In this document: piece by piece, positions 63,901 through 64,000 of the stretch
Layout: each line of letters starts with the position of its first letter
Numbering within the stretch: position 1 is the stretch's first letter
DNA from: Amoebophrya sp. A120
Lineage: Eukaryota > Sar > Dinophyceae > Syndiniales > Amoebophryaceae
NCBI GenBank assembly: GCA_905178155.1
Contig: CAJINV010000004.1
Location: forward strand, 6,569,923-6,633,922
Reading direction: 5' to 3'
Length of the DNA: 64,000 nucleotides
Program-made: the position numbers and the translations under genes
Notes under the pieces: model-generated
The model's database searches: none
Told to the model about the DNA's origin: nothing
Seen by the model: the letters and a program-made list of their open reading frames with translations, nothing else

Positions 63901-64000
63901 TCGCAACCACTACGGGGTTCCGTGCGGTGGTCCTGATGGCGGCACATTGCAAGCATGTGGACTTGTACGAAATGGCGCCGAGCCGCGCCGCGGTGAACAG
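60911..64000 (+). CDS. GT29 sialyltransferase-like protein, 3' end beyond window
   Basis: Five exons (60911-61293, 61581-61864, 62141-62588, 62873-62926, 63254 to the window end) give 638 residues so far, still open. A basic N-terminus and a hydrophobic segment (AWIMACICVALF) suggest a type II Golgi anchor. Sialylmotif L is clear once the introner is removed: CAVVSNSGALL, YGAEIDQHDFV, VRMNSAPTDGW. Sialylmotif S lies near the window end: TTGFRAVVLMAAHCKHVDLY. The later III and VS motifs would lie outside. About 410 residues, mostly Ser/Thr/Gly-rich, separate L and S. GT29 enzymes transfer sialic acid from CMP-sialic acid; in protists the true donor is often unclear. Four introners interrupt the gene within 2 kb. 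Confidence 0.87.
61294..61575. mobile_element. Introner element, family C, 282 bp, TSD GTTCC/GTTCT
   Basis: The usual TATCCTGAGTAAAAACGTAC end is preceded by three extra bases (AAC). The right end is TTACTCAGGATA. It is nearly identical to the copy at 62589 in the same gene. Excision gives Asp-Val-Pro-Asp-Leu. Confidence 0.85.
61865..62135 (-). mobile_element. Introner element, family A2, 271 bp, perfect TSD CTTTG
   Basis: The left end is TATCGAATGC. It splits sialylmotif L between Phe-Val and Val-Arg-Met-Asn. The interior is in the reverse A2 orientation. Confidence 0.94.
62589..62867. mobile_element. Introner element, family C, 279 bp, perfect TSD CCACG
   Basis: It runs from TATCCTGAGTAAAAACGTAC to TTTTTACTCAGGATA. 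It joins Ser-Thr-Pro-Arg to Pro-Pro-Ser. Confidence 0.94.
62927..63248. mobile_element. Introner element, family D, 322 bp, perfect TSD GATGA
   Basis: It runs from TATCAAAATGAAAAATTTCC to TTTTTCGTTGCAATA, with CTCCCCATAT inverted near both ends. It joins Phe-Ser-Asp-Glu to Lys-Gly-His and opens the last exon. Confidence 0.92.

Noticed and set aside
1-64000. tRNA, rRNA, snRNA or spliced-leader genes
   Set aside because: I looked for conserved tRNA boxes and leader-like words by eye and saw none that I could support; a covariance-model scan would be decisive.

Overview
The window looks like nuclear DNA of a compact protist genome, most probably a parasitic dinoflagellate of the Amoebophrya (Syndiniales) type. 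The evidence is that every gene I can support lies on the + strand in one head-to-tail array, the proteins are eukaryotic (DOP1, RP2/XRP2, SGT1, eS21, GT29), and the genes are crowded with 'introner' elements: short inverted-repeat elements that sit inside coding sequence and must be spliced out. Introners with unusual splice sites are known from Amoebophrya. The genus is inferred, not proved, and I saw no spliced-leader gene.

Layout, all + strand: 181-2253 PPPPNY-repeat protein; 3295-4453 unknown; 5574-18943 DOP1/Dopey; 19802-21372 RING/TRAF-type zinc-finger protein; 22025-26107 unknown 1,360-residue helical protein; 26689-28551 paralogue of the RING/TRAF gene with an in-frame stop; 29237-31213 low-complexity protein; 31941-36812 RP2 (XRP2) homologue with a long N-terminal extension; 37962-44281 ankyrin-IQ-PDZ scaffold; 45696-46238 ribosomal protein eS21; 46903-47256 possible small secreted Cys-rich protein; about 48158-50651 DUF3431-like protein; 51258-52900 RING/TRAF/ZZ protein; 53970-56968 SGT1; 57988-60384 RluA-type pseudouridine synthase; 60911 to the window end, GT29 sialyltransferase-like protein, 3' incomplete. 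Gaps between genes are about 0.5-1.4 kb and hold no RNA gene that I recognise.

I located 37 introner elements (137-779 bp). Each begins with TAT or a close variant (TATC, TATG, TACC, TACG; once GATC, once TAGG) and ends with ATA or a close variant (GATA, CATA; rarely GACA or GAGA). Each carries terminal inverted repeats and is flanked by a 5-bp direct repeat, perfect in 28 cases and 3/5 or 4/5 in nine. Removing the element plus one 5-bp copy keeps the reading frame in all 37 and rebuilds known motifs, such as a PDZ GLGL loop, sialylmotif L and the RP2 QQFR motif. In the exon lists below the left copy of the 5-bp repeat is kept. About 21 ordinary GT-AG introns and one non-canonical intron without inverted repeats are also present. 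Some subfamilies occur in both orientations relative to the host gene, so the same DNA works as an intron on either strand.

The genes do not form a pathway. DOP1 acts in Golgi/endosome traffic, RP2 in ARL3-dependent lipid-protein traffic, SGT1 as an HSP90 co-chaperone, the GT29 protein probably in Golgi glycosylation, and three RING/TRAF proteins possibly in ubiquitin signalling.
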